Positions 34,079 to 43,805 of a DNA stretch of 59,591 bases are shown in pieces. Both the position numbers and the translations under genes were made by a program. The notes under the pieces were generated by a model. That model saw only the letters and a list, made by a program, of their open reading frames with translations, had not been told where the DNA came from and did no database searches. This DNA comes from Henriciella barbarensis (GTDB taxonomy: Bacteria > Pseudomonadota > Alphaproteobacteria > Caulobacterales > Hyphomonadaceae): positions 1 to 59,591 of the forward strand of contig NZ_QWGB01000002.1 of assembly GCF_003576345.1 (NCBI RefSeq), in the 5' to 3' direction. Positions within the stretch are counted from its first letter, which is position 1. Each line of letters opens with the position of its first letter.

Positions 34079-34112
34079 TTCGGGCCGCCGGCCGGCATGC
34101 TGGCGGCCCGAA
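34079..34112 (+). terminator. GC-rich hairpin between the MFS genes
   Basis: TTCGGGCCGCC (34079-34089) pairs with GGCGGCCCGAA (34102-34112) around a smaller inner stem. No U tract follows, so intrinsic termination is doubtful; it may just attenuate or protect the 3' end. Confidence 0.3.
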
Positions 34113-34255
34113 AAATGCTTCACCTGTGAAATTTCTTCAGCGACTTCTCCGAATCTTCTGGAATCCGGACGCCCATTTTGCTTTTGTGGCGCGAATCGAG
34201 AGCAGGCCTGTCCGTCTGAAAATGAGGGCAGCGATCAGCGATGAGGGAGAAAACA

Positions 34256-35740
34256 ATGTCGACAGTTGACCAGGCGGCCGGCGCCGTGGACGTGCCTAAT
34301 TCCGGTTATGGGACAAAGGGTTACCGATCCTTCGTTCTTGGTGCGTTGCTGCTTGTCTATGTTTTCAACTTCATCGACCGCTCAATTATCAACATCCTGA
34401 CCGAGCCGATCAAGGCGTCCTTCGGCGTTGAGGACTGGCAGATGGGCCTTCTCGGCGGGCCAGCCTTTGCAATCTTGTACACCATGCTGGGTATTCCAAT
34501 TGCACGCTTTGCTGAGCGCTTTCACCGGGTCTGGATCATCGCGGTCGCGGTCTTCATCTGGAGCCTGATGACGGCGCTTTGCGGCGTGGCGACATCATTC
34601 CTGGTGCTTTTCCTATTCCGCGTCGGGGTCAGCGTCGGCGAGGCTGGCTGTACGCCGCCTGCGCAGTCGCTCATCGCCGATTATTTCGTGCCCAAGAGCC
34701 GGGCGACAGCCGTGTCGATCTATGCGCTGGGCGTTCCACTTGGCGGCATGTTCGCCGCCGTCTTCGCGGGCTTCATCGTCGGCAATCTGGACGGTCCGTC
34801 ACTTGCTGCCCTGTTTGAAGCGTGGGGCTGGAACTGGATGCTTGGTCTTCTCGACTGGCAATCAGTTGAAGGCTGGCGCGTGGCGTTCATTCTGGTCGGC
34901 ATTCCCGGGATCATCCTTGCCTTCGTGGTGAAGTTGACAATCAAGGAGCCACCGCGCGGCTATACGGATCCGGCAAGCGTGCAGACGCTCGAAAAAGCCA
35001 GCATGAAGGATGTCTTCAAGATCCTGTCTGAGAAGCCGACCTTCTGGCACATCGTTGCCGGAGCAACGATCGCCTCATTCGTCGGCTATGGCGTGGCTCA
35101 GTTCACCACGTCCTTCCTCGTGCGGACCCATGGGTTGAGCCTCGAAACGGCAGCGATTCTATTCGGCGTGATCATTGGCCTGATGGCGGCGATCGGCGTC
35201 TTCCTGTCAGGCTATCTCGCTGACCAGATGGCTGTGCGCCACCCGCGCGCGCTCTGCTGGATGCCCGCGCTTGGCATGGGGCTTTCGGTGCCGCTCTATG
35301 CGATGGGGTATCTCGCCCCCACGGTCTGGCTCGCACTGCCTCCGCTTATGGCTGCCGCCACGCTCCATTATTTCTATCTCGGTCCAATGTACGCCATTGT
35401 CGGCGGCGTCGTGGATAGCCGGATGCGGGCGACGTCCGTTGCGGTCACACTCTTCATCGTCAACCTGCTTGGCTATGGTCTCGGACCGCCGCTGATCGGC
35501 ATCCTGTCGACATTCCTCAAGAGCATTTTCCTGTCCGGTAACGACCTCGGCATGACACTCGAGACCTGCAAAGTTGTCACAGAGCTCTCTGCTGATGCAG
35601 TCGCGGCCTGTGCCTACGCAAACAGCGAAGGCCTGCGCTGGTCAATCATAGCGTTCTGTTCGCTCTATGGGTGGGCAGCGATCCACTATCTGCTGGCAGG
35701 CAAGACGCTCGTGCGTGACATGATGGCGAAGGAGCTCTAG
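34256..35740 (+). CDS. MFS transporter, spinster-like subgroup (second of a pair)
   Basis: The 494-residue membrane transporter parallels its upstream neighbour: GTKGYRSFVLGALLLVYVFN near residue 19, NFIDRSIINILTEPIKASFG near 38, LGIPIARFAERFHRVW near 80 and GVSVGEAGCTPPAQSLIADY near 128. The start at 34256 follows GAGGGAGAAAAC; five upstream codons are rejected. The paralogues likely arose by local duplication and may serve related solutes. Substrate unknown; thrB starts 10 bases after the stop. Confidence 0.9.
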   Translation: MSTVDQAAGAVDVPNSGYGTKGYRSFVLGALLLVYVFNFIDRSIINILTEPIKASFGVEDWQMGLLGGPAFAILYTMLGIPIARFAERFHRVWIIAVAVFIWSLMTALCGVATSFLVLFLFRVGVSVGEAGCTPPAQSLIADYFVPKSRATAVSIYALGVPLGGMFAAVFAGFIVGNLDGPSLAALFEAWGWNWMLGLLDWQSVEGWRVAFILVGIPGIILAFVVKLTIKEPPRGYTDPASVQTLEKASMKDVFKILSEKPTFWHIVAGATIASFVGYGVAQFTTSFLVRTHGLSLETAAILFGVIIGLMAAIGVFLSGYLADQMAVRHPRALCWMPALGMGLSVPLYAMGYLAPTVWLALPPLMAAATLHYFYLGPMYAIVGGVVDSRMRATSVAVTLFIVNLLGYGLGPPLIGILSTFLKSIFLSGNDLGMTLETCKVVTELSADAVAACAYANSEGLRWSIIAFCSLYGWAAIHYLLAGKTLVRDMMAKEL

Positions 35741-35750
35741 CCAGCTTGCC

Positions 35751-36716
35751 ATGGCGGTATACACCCAGGTCTCCGACGATGCACTTGAGGCTTTCCTGGA
35801 CGGCTATGACATTGGCCGCCCAAGAAGCTTCAAGGGTATCGCGGAAGGGGTAGAGAACTCGAATTACTATCTCGAGACAGGTCAGGGGCGGTTTATCCTG
35901 ACCCTGTTCGAAAGAAGGGCAGATCCAAAGGATCTGCCCTATTTCATTGCCCTGAAGCAGCACCTTGCGGCCCGCGGATTTCCCTGCCCGGCGCCGGTGC
36001 CAGCCCGAGATGGCGCGCCGCTTCAGACGCTTGAAGGGCGCCCTGCCCTTGTCGTTACCTTCCTTGACGGCCTGTCGCCCAAGCGTCCCAATGCGGCGCA
36101 ATGCCGGTCCATGGGCGAGGCGCTTGCCCGCATGCATGCTGCCCTCTCTGATTTCGTTCAGGTGCGCGAGAACGCGCTCGGGCCTGCAAGCTGGCCGCTT
36201 CTCTGGGAAGGCCGCAGCCAGACCGCCGAAGAGCTTCAGCCCGGTCTCGCGGCACTTATTGAGGACGACCTGGCAGAGACCGCAAAGGCCCGGCCGCAGA
36301 GCCCGCATCTACCGCGCGGAACGATCCATGCCGATCTCTTCCCGGACAATGCCTTTTTTCTCGATGACAAATTCTCCGGCGCGATCGACTTCTATTTCGC
36401 GTGCACGGATGCCCTCGCTTATGATCTGGCGGTCTGTCTCAACTCATGGGCGTTCGAGGATGGACGCGAGTATAACTACTCCAAGGGCGCCGCGATGATC
36501 GCAGGCTATGAAAGCGTCCGCCCGCTAGAGGAAGCAGAGCGCGCCGTTCTGCCGCTTCTTTGCCGGGGCGCAGCGCTGCGTTTCTTCATGACCCGGCTTG
36601 TAGACTGGACCGACACACCCGCCGACGCCCTGGTGCGCCCAAAGAACCCGCTGGAGTATGCTGACCGTCTGGCGTTTCATCGCCAGGCGAAATCGGCTGC
36701 CGATTATGGTGGTTAG
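35751..36716 (+). CDS. thrB: Homoserine kinase, aminoglycoside-phosphotransferase type
   Basis: The 321-residue protein phosphorylates homoserine for threonine synthesis. It is the alphaproteobacterial APH-fold ThrB: start MAVYTQVSDDALEAFLDGYD, AEGVENSNYYLETGQGRFIL near residue 31, the catalytic loop PRGTIHADLFPDNAFF near 185 and the metal Asp in GAIDFYFACTDALAYDLAV near 206. It follows the MFS gene by 10 bases. thrB is often directly before rnhA in this class; here two unrelated genes stand between them. Confidence 0.94.
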   Translation: MAVYTQVSDDALEAFLDGYDIGRPRSFKGIAEGVENSNYYLETGQGRFILTLFERRADPKDLPYFIALKQHLAARGFPCPAPVPARDGAPLQTLEGRPALVVTFLDGLSPKRPNAAQCRSMGEALARMHAALSDFVQVRENALGPASWPLLWEGRSQTAEELQPGLAALIEDDLAETAKARPQSPHLPRGTIHADLFPDNAFFLDDKFSGAIDFYFACTDALAYDLAVCLNSWAFEDGREYNYSKGAAMIAGYESVRPLEEAERAVLPLLCRGAALRFFMTRLVDWTDTPADALVRPKNPLEYADRLAFHRQAKSAADYGG

Positions 36717-36805
36717 GCAAATCGCCCAGCCATCGGCCTGATTTCGCCATGCTTTGTGCTAAGCACGACATGAGGTGAAGTGAGACGGTCGCGAGGGACG
36801 GTGGG

Positions 36806-37390
36806 ATGCCGAGTTTTGGTTCAAATGGCGCAGTGCTCCGCGAAACGAATGAAGCGACGACTCGCGATTATGGCACCGCGGCGCCGACCAAGATCAAGCG
36901 CGTGCTCCTTGGTGTCTTTCTTTGCGGGATCGCCGCGAGCCTTCTCGTTGCCCTTATTGCAGGTATCGCTCTCTTCGGGATCACCATCACCACCGAGATT
37001 GCTGGATCGACGACCTATGGCATGTCTTCAGGAGACGGCTTTCTTGCCGGCGCATTCCTTAGCCTCGCATTCTGTAGCCTCAACTGGTTCGTTTTCTACA
37101 TCGTCGTCCCGGTGACGTGGATCCTGCTCGCTTTCTCCATAGGCCGGTTTCCGAGACGCGGGATTGGGCGGCCCGCCGCCTATGTGCGATGGAGCGCCAT
37201 CTGGGGCGCTGCACTGGCGGGCGGCGTCTCGAGCCTGTTCACGCTCAACATTTCGCTCACTGCCTGGCTAGGCGCATTGATCACCGGAGGTAGCGTTGGA
37301 GCACTCGCCGGTATCATCTGCGGGTGGTTGTTTATTGCAATCGTCCGGCCCGCACGGCAGTTGGCCGACAGCACAGCGGATGTGTTCTAG
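36806..37390 (+). CDS. Hypothetical membrane protein between thrB and rnhA
   Basis: The 194-residue protein has a polar N-terminus of about 30 residues, then four hydrophobic helices near residues 33-58, 80-112, 128-150 and 155-183. I recognise no family. The GGTGGG site lies right against the ATG, which is poor spacing. It and the next gene interrupt the usual thrB-rnhA neighbourhood. Confidence 0.68.
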   Translation: MPSFGSNGAVLRETNEATTRDYGTAAPTKIKRVLLGVFLCGIAASLLVALIAGIALFGITITTEIAGSTTYGMSSGDGFLAGAFLSLAFCSLNWFVFYIVVPVTWILLAFSIGRFPRRGIGRPAAYVRWSAIWGAALAGGVSSLFTLNISLTAWLGALITGGSVGALAGIICGWLFIAIVRPARQLADSTADVF

Positions 37391-37506
37391 CGCCACTAGC
37401 GGCAAACAAGCGAGTTACGACTTTTCGACATGAAGTTTACCTTTGGCTGATAGCCGCGCCGCCCTAGGTTAGCTAAGTTTATAAACCGATAGTTGAGGGT
37501 GGAAGA

Positions 37507-37920
37507 ATGTTGAAATTTTGTTTCGTTGGTTTGGCAGGAATTTTAGTATCTGCCGGCACGCATGCTAATGCTCAAGCAGCTTGTTTTGGGCCTGCATGCC
37601 CGCCTTCTGAATCAGATGGACCAGGTGGAGAGGGGTTCTTCGAGACTTACCGCGATTATTGGCCCATGGATTTGTATCAAGCGCAGATACAATGGTCGCT
37701 TACGCAAACCACGTCGTTTCAAACACGAGAGCAGTGTGTGGAAGACTGCAAACAAGCTTACCTGGATGATCTTGGAATTTGCCGAAATACACACGGTGTG
37801 CCGACACCCAGCGAGGACCCAGGAATTTCTCAATCGAGGATCAATTGCGCTGATGCGATGCGTCAGCGGGAAATCCAATGTATTAGTCCCGCCTCGTTGT
37901 TGAATTGCCCTGTAAGTTAA
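37507..37920 (+). CDS. Secreted cysteine-rich hypothetical protein
   Basis: The 137-residue protein has a signal peptide (MLKFCFVGLAGILVSAGTHA, cleavage near residue 24) and eight cysteines in the mature part (CFGPACPP, EQCVEDCKQAY, GICRN, NCADA, IQCIS, LNCPV), enough for four disulfides. Codon use is visibly more A/T-rich than in its neighbours, which suggests horizontal acquisition. GAGGGTGGAAGA precedes the ATG. No family is recognised. Confidence 0.72.
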   Translation: MLKFCFVGLAGILVSAGTHANAQAACFGPACPPSESDGPGGEGFFETYRDYWPMDLYQAQIQWSLTQTTSFQTREQCVEDCKQAYLDDLGICRNTHGVPTPSEDPGISQSRINCADAMRQREIQCISPASLLNCPVS

Positions 37921-38021
37921 GGAGGGGCGGAACAACACCAAAGCGTTCTGAATATTAGGATTGGCATGGGGTTGCGGCATCGTCTTGACGGACATGCACC
38001 GTTGAGAGTACCGCCTGCCCC

Positions 38022-38474
38022 ATGTCAAAGCTCATCGAAATCTGGACAGACGGTGCCTGTAGCGGCAATCCCGGCCCTGGCGGTTGGGGCGCTCTGCTTA
38101 AATCTGGCGACCATGAAAAAGAGCTGATGGGCGGCGAATATGAGACCACCAATAACCGGATGGAGCTCATGGCCGCGATTGAAGGGCTCAAGGCGCTGAA
38201 ACGTCCGTCCAAGGTCCGCCTGCACACTGATTCGACCTATGTAAAAGACGGCCTGACCAAATGGATCCATGGCTGGAAACGAAATGGCTGGAAAACGGCT
38301 TCGAAAAAGCCGGTCAAGAACAAGGACCTCTGGCAGGCTCTTGAGACAGCCTGTAGACCCCACGACATCGAGTGGATCTGGGTGAAGGGTCATGCAGGTG
38401 ACGAGGGCAATGAGCGCGCCGATGAGCTGGCCCGCCTCGCCGCACGCCAGAAGAAAGACGCCACAGCGTTCTAA
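38022..38474 (+). CDS. rnhA: Ribonuclease HI
   Basis: The 150-residue enzyme cuts RNA in RNA-DNA hybrids. The four carboxylates are visible: Asp10 ([12 protein letters not shown]), Glu48 ([11 protein letters not shown]), Asp70 ([12 protein letters not shown]) and the C-terminal Asp near 134 in [13 protein letters not shown] with His124 in [12 protein letters not shown] basic handle ([20 protein letters not shown] near 80) is present as in E. coli. It is convergent with the nitronate monooxygenase gene, whose terminator lies between. Confidence 0.97.
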   Translation: MSKLIEIWTDGACSGNPGPGGWGALLKSGDHEKELMGGEYETTNNRMELMAAIEGLKALKRPSKVRLHTDSTYVKDGLTKWIHGWKRNGWKTASKKPVKNKDLWQALETACRPHDIEWIWVKGHAGDEGNERADELARLAARQKKDATAF

Positions 38475-38479
38475 GGCCT

Positions 38480-38517
38480 AAAAAAAGAGAGGCGGCGCCG
38501 AGCGTCGGCACCGCCTC
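38480..38517 (-). terminator. Terminator of the nitronate monooxygenase gene
   Basis: On the minus strand a 13-bp stem (GAGGCGGTGCCGA / TCGGCGCCGCCTC, one U-G) with a CGC loop is followed by TCTTTTTTT. It lies 24 bases after the stop at 38541. Confidence 0.9.
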
Positions 38518-38540
38518 AAATCTGTTGGCGCTCAGGGCGA

Positions 38541-39536
38541 TCAGGCGTTCGCAGACGCTTTCCTGCCAAGGTAACCGCGCAGGCGGTCTTCGATGATATC
38601 GTGGGCCTCCTGCATGATCCGGTCGATCAGTTCCTTACAGGTCGGGATGTCGTAGATCAGGCCCGCAACCATGCCGCATGACCACGCGCCGGCATCCATG
38701 TCGCCTTCCTTCATGATCTTCGGATAGACGCCAGCGACTTCCTCGATGATGTCTTCGAACTTGATGTCGGAGCCGAGGCGCTTTTCCTTCTCAAGGAGGC
38801 GCTCAACGCCAGCATTGTTCAGCACGCGCTCTGTGTTGCGCAGCGGGCGCATGACGAGGCGGGTGTCGAGCTCGGTTGCAGCGACGATGGCCTGCTTCAC
38901 ATTCTCATGCACAGGCGCTTCTTTCGTCGCGATGAAGCGGGTCCCCATATTCATGCCCTGCGCGCCCATGGCGAGCGAGGCAACCAGCGAACGGCCATCA
39001 GCCTGACCACCGGACGAGACGAACGGGATTTCCAGCTCATCTGCGGCGCGCGGCAGGAGGATCATGTTGGGCACATCGTCTTCGCCGGGGTGGCCGCCGC
39101 ACTCGAAGCCGTCAACGCTGACAGCATCGCAGCCAATCGACTGCGCCTTCAGCGCGTGGCGGACTGCCGTGCATTTATGGATGACCTTGATGCCATTGTC
39201 CTTGAGGATCGGCAGGACCTGGGCAGGGTTATTGCCTGCCGTCTCAACCGCTTTGACGCCGCCCTCGATGATAGCCTTTATATAACCCGGATAATCGGGC
39301 GGATTGACCGATGGAAGGAAGGTGAGGTTCACGCCGAACGGCTTGTCGGTCATGTCCCTGCAGCGCGCGATCTCATTGGCGAGGTCGGCAGGCGTCTTCT
39401 GCGTCAGCGCAGTGATGATGCCGAGCCCACCGGCATTGGAAACGGCTGCCGCCATCTCGGCGAAACCGACATAGTGCATCCCGCCCTGGATGATGGGATG
39501 CTCGATGCCGAACATTTCGGTGATGGCTGTTTTCAT
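38541..39536 (-). CDS. Nitronate monooxygenase-like FMN protein
   Basis: The 331-residue TIM barrel is of the NPD/nitronate monooxygenase family: IEHPIIQGGMHYVGFAEMAA near residue 11, SNAGGLGIITALTQ near 33, GVNLTFLPSV near 66, DAVSVDGFECGGHPGEDDVP near 141 and PFVSSGGQADGR near 172. It may oxidise alkyl nitronates or be a related FMN reductase. The start at 39536 with GGAGG 10 bases upstream is chosen; the open frame runs far further upstream without homology. An alpha/beta hydrolase gene diverges from it. Confidence 0.9.
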   Translation of the reverse strand: MKTAITEMFGIEHPIIQGGMHYVGFAEMAAAVSNAGGLGIITALTQKTPADLANEIARCRDMTDKPFGVNLTFLPSVNPPDYPGYIKAIIEGGVKAVETAGNNPAQVLPILKDNGIKVIHKCTAVRHALKAQSIGCDAVSVDGFECGGHPGEDDVPNMILLPRAADELEIPFVSSGGQADGRSLVASLAMGAQGMNMGTRFIATKEAPVHENVKQAIVAATELDTRLVMRPLRNTERVLNNAGVERLLEKEKRLGSDIKFEDIIEEVAGVYPKIMKEGDMDAGAWSCGMVAGLIYDIPTCKELIDRIMQEAHDIIEDRLRGYLGRKASANA

Positions 39537-39770
39537 GGGTGTATACCTCCGGCAAAAACTGGTCCTTGCAACCTGCCAAATAAGCACGGGCCGCGGCAAG
39601 CCTGCCGAAGGGGAAAGCGGCAAGAGACTGCTATTAACTGCAGCCCCCTCCCCGACCACGTCTTCGCTAGGCGTAAAGAGAGACTTCGAACCAGGAGAAC
39701 GCGTATTGTCCACTCCGACTGGCGGAGATACTGATTGAGCAAAACGCCGCCAAGGCGAGGGTACAGAACC

Positions 39771-40499
39771 ATGAAAACGATTCTCGTGCACGGCGTGCCT
39801 GACACGCCGCAGATGTGGCAGCCATTGATCGAAGCGCTTGCGGAGGATGGTCACACAAATCTGTCAGCCCCTGCCCTCCCCGGCTTCACATCTACTCCGC
39901 CCTCCGGATTCGATTGCAGCAAGGAGGCCTATGTCAGCTGGCTCATCTCCGAGATAGAAGGTGCCGGTGACCCGGTGAACCTTGTTGGGCATGACTGGGG
40001 TGCCCTTCTGGTCGTTCGTGCGGCTTCTCTGCGCCCGGACATGGTTTCTAGCTGGGCGGTCGCGAACGCCCTGCCGGAGCGCGATTACGAATGGCATCAA
40101 ACCGCCCGCATCTGGCAAACGCCTGTACTGGGTGAGCTATTCATGGCGCTTACAGGTAAGGATAGACTGGCAAGGTCTCTCGAGGCTGCCGGGATGCCCC
40201 AAGCGCTCGCCAGGCATGAAGCCGATCACTGGTCGCCGCATATGCGCAAGTCCATCCTCCGCCTCTATCGCTCGGCGAAGAACATTGCCGAAGAGTGGAC
40301 CCCTGATCTGGACAAGTTGCCGGAAAGAGGACTTGTCTTCTGGGGTGATGACGACCCTTTCGTTCCTGTCGAGACGGCTCAGCGCTTTTGCGCGACCACC
40401 GGAATACCCCTTCATAGGAATGCGAATACCGGCCATTGGTCTGTTGTGGAAAAGGCTGCGGCATTCGCTAAGCTTCTCAAGGCTCACTGGAAAGACTGA
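39771..40499 (+). CDS. Alpha/beta hydrolase with Asp nucleophile
   Basis: The 242-residue enzyme has the alpha/beta-hydrolase fold: oxyanion block VHGVPDTPQMW near residue 6, nucleophile elbow LVGHDWGALLVVRA near 77 where Asp replaces Ser as in haloalkane dehalogenases and epoxide hydrolases, acid Asp in GDDDPFVPVET near 193 and catalytic His in TGHWSVVEKA near 222. Substrate cannot be read. The ATG at 39771 is chosen over an upstream frame start; GCGAGGG precedes it. The acyl-CoA dehydrogenase gene follows after 69 bases. Confidence 0.88.
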   Translation: MKTILVHGVPDTPQMWQPLIEALAEDGHTNLSAPALPGFTSTPPSGFDCSKEAYVSWLISEIEGAGDPVNLVGHDWGALLVVRAASLRPDMVSSWAVANALPERDYEWHQTARIWQTPVLGELFMALTGKDRLARSLEAAGMPQALARHEADHWSPHMRKSILRLYRSAKNIAEEWTPDLDKLPERGLVFWGDDDPFVPVETAQRFCATTGIPLHRNANTGHWSVVEKAAAFAKLLKAHWKD

Positions 40500-40568
40500 C
40501 GCGCGGTCACGGCTTGCACCCCGGGGCCGCTTTGCGATGATGAATGCCATCCATGAGCGGAGGCCCAG

Positions 40569-41777
40569 ATGCAGCTAACATTCAGCCCTGAAGAGGAAGC
40601 GTTTCGCCAGGAAGTCCGCGACTTCCTCGCTAACAAGCTGACGCCGGACCTCCGTCGATACGCCTCACGCATGACCAGTGTCTATGCCGACAAGGAAACA
40701 GCGCTCGCATGGCAAGCGATCCTGGTCGAGCAGGGTTGGGCTGCCCCATCCTGGCCTGTCGAATATGGCGGTTGCGACTGGAGTGTCGCCCAGCATTATA
40801 TCTTCGACGTAGAGATGGCACGTGCAGGGGCACCGCCCCTCTCGCCCATGGGTATTGGTATGTGCGGCCCTGCCCTGATTGGCCATGGTTCGAAAGAGCA
40901 GAAGGACGACTACCTTCCTCGCATCCTTTCCGGCGAAGATTTCTGGTGCCAGGGTTATTCAGAACCCCATGCCGGTTCTGACCTGGCCGCGCTCACCATG
41001 AGTGCAGAGGATGATGGCGACGCCTTCATCTGTTCGGGGTCGAAAATCTGGACCACGCATGCCCACGAAGCGAACATGATGTTTTGCCTGGTGCGTACAG
41101 ATGCGACGGGCAAACCGCAGACCGGTATCACCTTCGTGCTGATTGACATGAACGCGCCGGGTGTCACTGTTGATCTGATCATCATGCTGTCCGGCGAGCA
41201 TATTCAGAACGCCGTCTTCTTCGACAATGTGCGTGTTCCGAAGGCCAATGTGGTCGGCGAGATCGACAAGGGTTGGACCGTCGCAAAATATCTGCTCGAG
41301 TTCGAACGGGGCGGCTCTTCCTATGGCCCGCGCCTTCTCCAGCGAATCTCCGGACTAAGACGGACAGCGCACGCTCTAGAACGAATGACACCGGACCTCG
41401 ATGCGCACCTGACCCAGGCTGAGATAGATGCATCCACACTTGAGGCGGCCGAACTGATGATGATGGCGGATCTCGCAGGCGGCGGGACACCGGGTCTGAA
41501 GGCCTCAATGATGAAAGTGCGCGGCACCGAGCTTAGCCAGCGCCTGACAGAGATTGGCCTCGACCTCAGCGGCCTACATGTTCAGCCATTCCAGCCAGAA
41601 CACACAGAGACTGGAGGGCCTGTTGTTACGTCAGCTCCCTCGAATCAGGGGCTGGTCGGACCCGAAGGTCTTGTCACTGTGTCTGCGAAATACCTCAACG
41701 ACCGGGCTGGCTCTATCTATGCCGGCTCAAACGAGATCCAGAGAAACATCCTCTCCAAGGGACTGCTTGGCCTCTAA
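40569..41777 (+). CDS. Acyl-CoA dehydrogenase
   Basis: The 402-residue flavoenzyme introduces the trans-2 double bond into acyl-CoA. The N-terminal helical domain (SPEEEAFRQEVRDFLANKL) leads to the FAD block GYSEPHAGSDLAALTMSAED near residue 131 and FICSGSKIWTTHAHEA near 154, and the C-terminal region ends with SIYAGSNEIQRNILSKGLLG near 383, which binds FAD and CoA. The catalytic base position varies in this subgroup and is not assigned. Partner electron-transfer genes are absent. It is convergent with the ribosomal superoperon. Confidence 0.92.
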   Translation: MQLTFSPEEEAFRQEVRDFLANKLTPDLRRYASRMTSVYADKETALAWQAILVEQGWAAPSWPVEYGGCDWSVAQHYIFDVEMARAGAPPLSPMGIGMCGPALIGHGSKEQKDDYLPRILSGEDFWCQGYSEPHAGSDLAALTMSAEDDGDAFICSGSKIWTTHAHEANMMFCLVRTDATGKPQTGITFVLIDMNAPGVTVDLIIMLSGEHIQNAVFFDNVRVPKANVVGEIDKGWTVAKYLLEFERGGSSYGPRLLQRISGLRRTAHALERMTPDLDAHLTQAEIDASTLEAAELMMMADLAGGGTPGLKASMMKVRGTELSQRLTEIGLDLSGLHVQPFQPEHTETGGPVVTSAPSNQGLVGPEGLVTVSAKYLNDRAGSIYAGSNEIQRNILSKGLLGL

Positions 41778-41800
41778 CCACGGAGATACAATCCGCCAAA

Positions 41801-41833
41801 GAAAAACCCCGCTGGCGAACCGGCGGGGTTTTC
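41801..41833. terminator. Bidirectional terminator between acyl-CoA dehydrogenase and rplQ
   Basis: Stem AAAACCCCGCTGG (41803-41815), CGAA loop, CCGGCGGGGTTTT (41820-41832), with T runs on both strands. On the minus strand it ends the ribosomal superoperon with TTTTTCTTT. Confidence 0.88.
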
Positions 41834-41855
41834 GTATTCCAGGTGAACGAAAGAC

Positions 41856-42284
41856 CTACTCGTAGTCTTCCATCGCCTCAAGCTCAGCCTCGTGGCGGGC
41901 GCGGTCTTCCTTGCCCTTGGCTTCCTCGTCGCGATCAACCAGTTCGATTACGGCAACCGGTGCATTGTCGCCGTGGCGGAAGCCGGCTTTAAGCACGCGC
42001 GTGTAGCCGCCATTGCGGTCTTTGTAGCGCTCACCGAAAACTTCGAAGAGCTTTGCGACAGCATCCTTGCTGCGAACCTGGGCAATCGCCCGCCGGCGCG
42101 AAGCAAGGTCGCCTTTCTTGGCAAGCGTCACGAGCTTGTCCATGATCGGCTTCAGCTCCTTAGCCTTGGGGAGCGTCGTCACAATCTGCTCATGCTGGAT
42201 CAGCGAAGCCGCCATGTTCGCGAACATCGCCTTACGATGCGCGCTGGTGCGGTTCAGCTTGCGGTGTGCAATTGCGTGGGCCAT
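41856..42284 (-). CDS. rplQ: 50S ribosomal protein L17
   Basis: L17 sits near the peptide exit of the large subunit. The 142-residue protein starts [20 protein letters not shown] and has the family block [20 protein letters not shown] near residue 91. An acidic tail of about 25 residues ([16 protein letters not shown]) extends beyond the shorter E. coli form, as is frequent in alphaproteobacteria. It is the last gene of the superoperon, 36 bases after rpoA. Confidence 0.97.
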   Translation of the reverse strand: MAHAIAHRKLNRTSAHRKAMFANMAASLIQHEQIVTTLPKAKELKPIMDKLVTLAKKGDLASRRRAIAQVRSKDAVAKLFEVFGERYKDRNGGYTRVLKAGFRHGDNAPVAVIELVDRDEEAKGKEDRARHEAELEAMEDYE

Positions 42285-42320
42285 TCAATTGGTCTCCTGC
42301 GCGCCCTCCCGGGCGGACGT

Positions 42321-43361
42321 TTAGAGGTGATCGTCGTATTTCTTGGCAAGTGCCTCAATGTCTTCTGGTGGCCAATCCGGCACTTCCATGCCGAGATGTA
42401 GCCCCATACCAGCGAGGACTTCCTTGATTTCGTTCAGCGACTTGCGGCCGAAGTTCGGCGTGCGAAGCATTTCGGCTTCCGACTTCTGGATGAGGTCGCC
42501 AATGTAAACAATATTATCGTTCTTCAGGCAGTTTGCCGAACGAACAGACAGCTCGAGCTCATCGACCTTCTTGAGAAGGACCGGGTTGAAACCAAGGTCG
42601 GTTTCTTCGCTCGAAGACGTGCTCTCGGTCTCAGGCTCATCAAAAGTGATGAAGAGCTGGAGCTGATCCTGAAGGATGCGGGCGGCATAGGCCACTGCGT
42701 CTTCCGGAGTAATCGCGCCATCTGTTTCAACTGAAAGCGAGAGCTTGTCATAGTCGAGCACGGTGCCTTCACGCGTGTCTTCGACGCTATAGCCAACGCG
42801 GCGAACCGGCGAATAGATCGCGTCAACCGGGATGAAACCGATCGGGGCGTCTTCAGGACGGCTCTGATCGGCAGGCACATAGCCTTTGCCGGTCGCAACC
42901 GTGAATTCCATGCGAACAGAAGCACCGTCGTCGAGCGTACAGATAACGAGATCCGGGTTTAGGATCTTCACGTCACCCGACGTTTCAATCTGGCCGGCCT
43001 TCACTTCACCCTTGCCGTCGGCCTTCAGGATCATGCGCTTCGGCGTATCCGAAACCATGTCGATGGCGATTTGCTTCAGGTTAAGAACGATCGTCGTGAC
43101 GTCTTCGCGCACGCCCGGAATGGACGAAAACTCATGAACGACACCATCGATCTGGACACCGGTGATTGCGGCGCCCTGGAGCGACGAAAGAAGAACGCGG
43201 CGAAGCGCGTTACCGAGCGTCGTGCCGAAGCCGCGCTCGAGAGGCTCGATCACCAGCTTGCCGTGGCGGCGCGGGTCGCGGCCTGCCTCGACCTTCGGGC
43301 GGTTCGGGCGAATTAGTTCTTTCCAGTTACGGTCGTTCACACTGGTCGCAGTATCGGCCAT
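42321..43361 (-). CDS. rpoA: DNA-directed RNA polymerase alpha subunit
   Basis: The 346-residue subunit has the N-terminal dimerisation domain ([20 protein letters not shown] near residue 33, [16 protein letters not shown] near 53) and the C-terminal DNA- and regulator-binding domain ([20 protein letters not shown] near 268, [20 protein letters not shown] near 301). It lies between rpsK and rplQ as usual. GGAGG precedes the ATG. Confidence 0.98.
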   Translation of the reverse strand: MADTATSVNDRNWKELIRPNRPKVEAGRDPRRHGKLVIEPLERGFGTTLGNALRRVLLSSLQGAAITGVQIDGVVHEFSSIPGVREDVTTIVLNLKQIAIDMVSDTPKRMILKADGKGEVKAGQIETSGDVKILNPDLVICTLDDGASVRMEFTVATGKGYVPADQSRPEDAPIGFIPVDAIYSPVRRVGYSVEDTREGTVLDYDKLSLSVETDGAITPEDAVAYAARILQDQLQLFITFDEPETESTSSSEETDLGFNPVLLKKVDELELSVRSANCLKNDNIVYIGDLIQKSEAEMLRTPNFGRKSLNEIKEVLAGMGLHLGMEVPDWPPEDIEALAKKYDDHL

Positions 43362-43403
43362 TCATGGCCTCCTTGGTCTTGCTACAGGACGGTCGCTAAA
43401 GGC

Positions 43404-43793
43404 CTAGACGCGGCGGCGTTTAGGCGGGCGGCAGCCATTGTGCGGAATTGGAGTCGTATCGCGGATGGACGTAATGGTCAGGCCTGCAGCCTGCAGCGCA
43501 CGGAGCGCGCTCTCACGGCCAGAACCTGGGCCACGAACGTTGACTTCAACAGTCTGGAGACCGTGTTCCTGCGCCTTCTTGGCAGCATCTTCAGCGGCAA
43601 CCTGAGCAGCATAAGGGGTCGACTTACGCGAACCCTTAAAGCCCATCGTACCTGCTGAAGACCAGGAAATCGTGTTTCCCTGAGCATCGCTGATGGTGAC
43701 CATCGTGTTGTTGAAGCTGGAGTTCACATGCACGACGCCCGAAGAAATGTTCTTACGGGCGCGGCGGCGAACGCGGGTCGTATCACGAGCCAT
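43404..43793 (-). CDS. rpsK: 30S ribosomal protein S11
   Basis: The 129-residue protein of the platform of the small subunit has [20 protein letters not shown] near residue 15 and the ending [12 protein letters not shown] that is nearly invariant. It is 12 bases after rpsM and 42 bases before rpoA, in the alpha-operon order. Confidence 0.98.
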   Translation of the reverse strand: MARDTTRVRRRARKNISSGVVHVNSSFNNTMVTISDAQGNTISWSSAGTMGFKGSRKSTPYAAQVAAEDAAKKAQEHGLQTVEVNVRGPGSGRESALRALQAAGLTITSIRDTTPIPHNGCRPPKRRRV

Positions 43794-43805
43794 ATCGGTC
43801 CTGTC

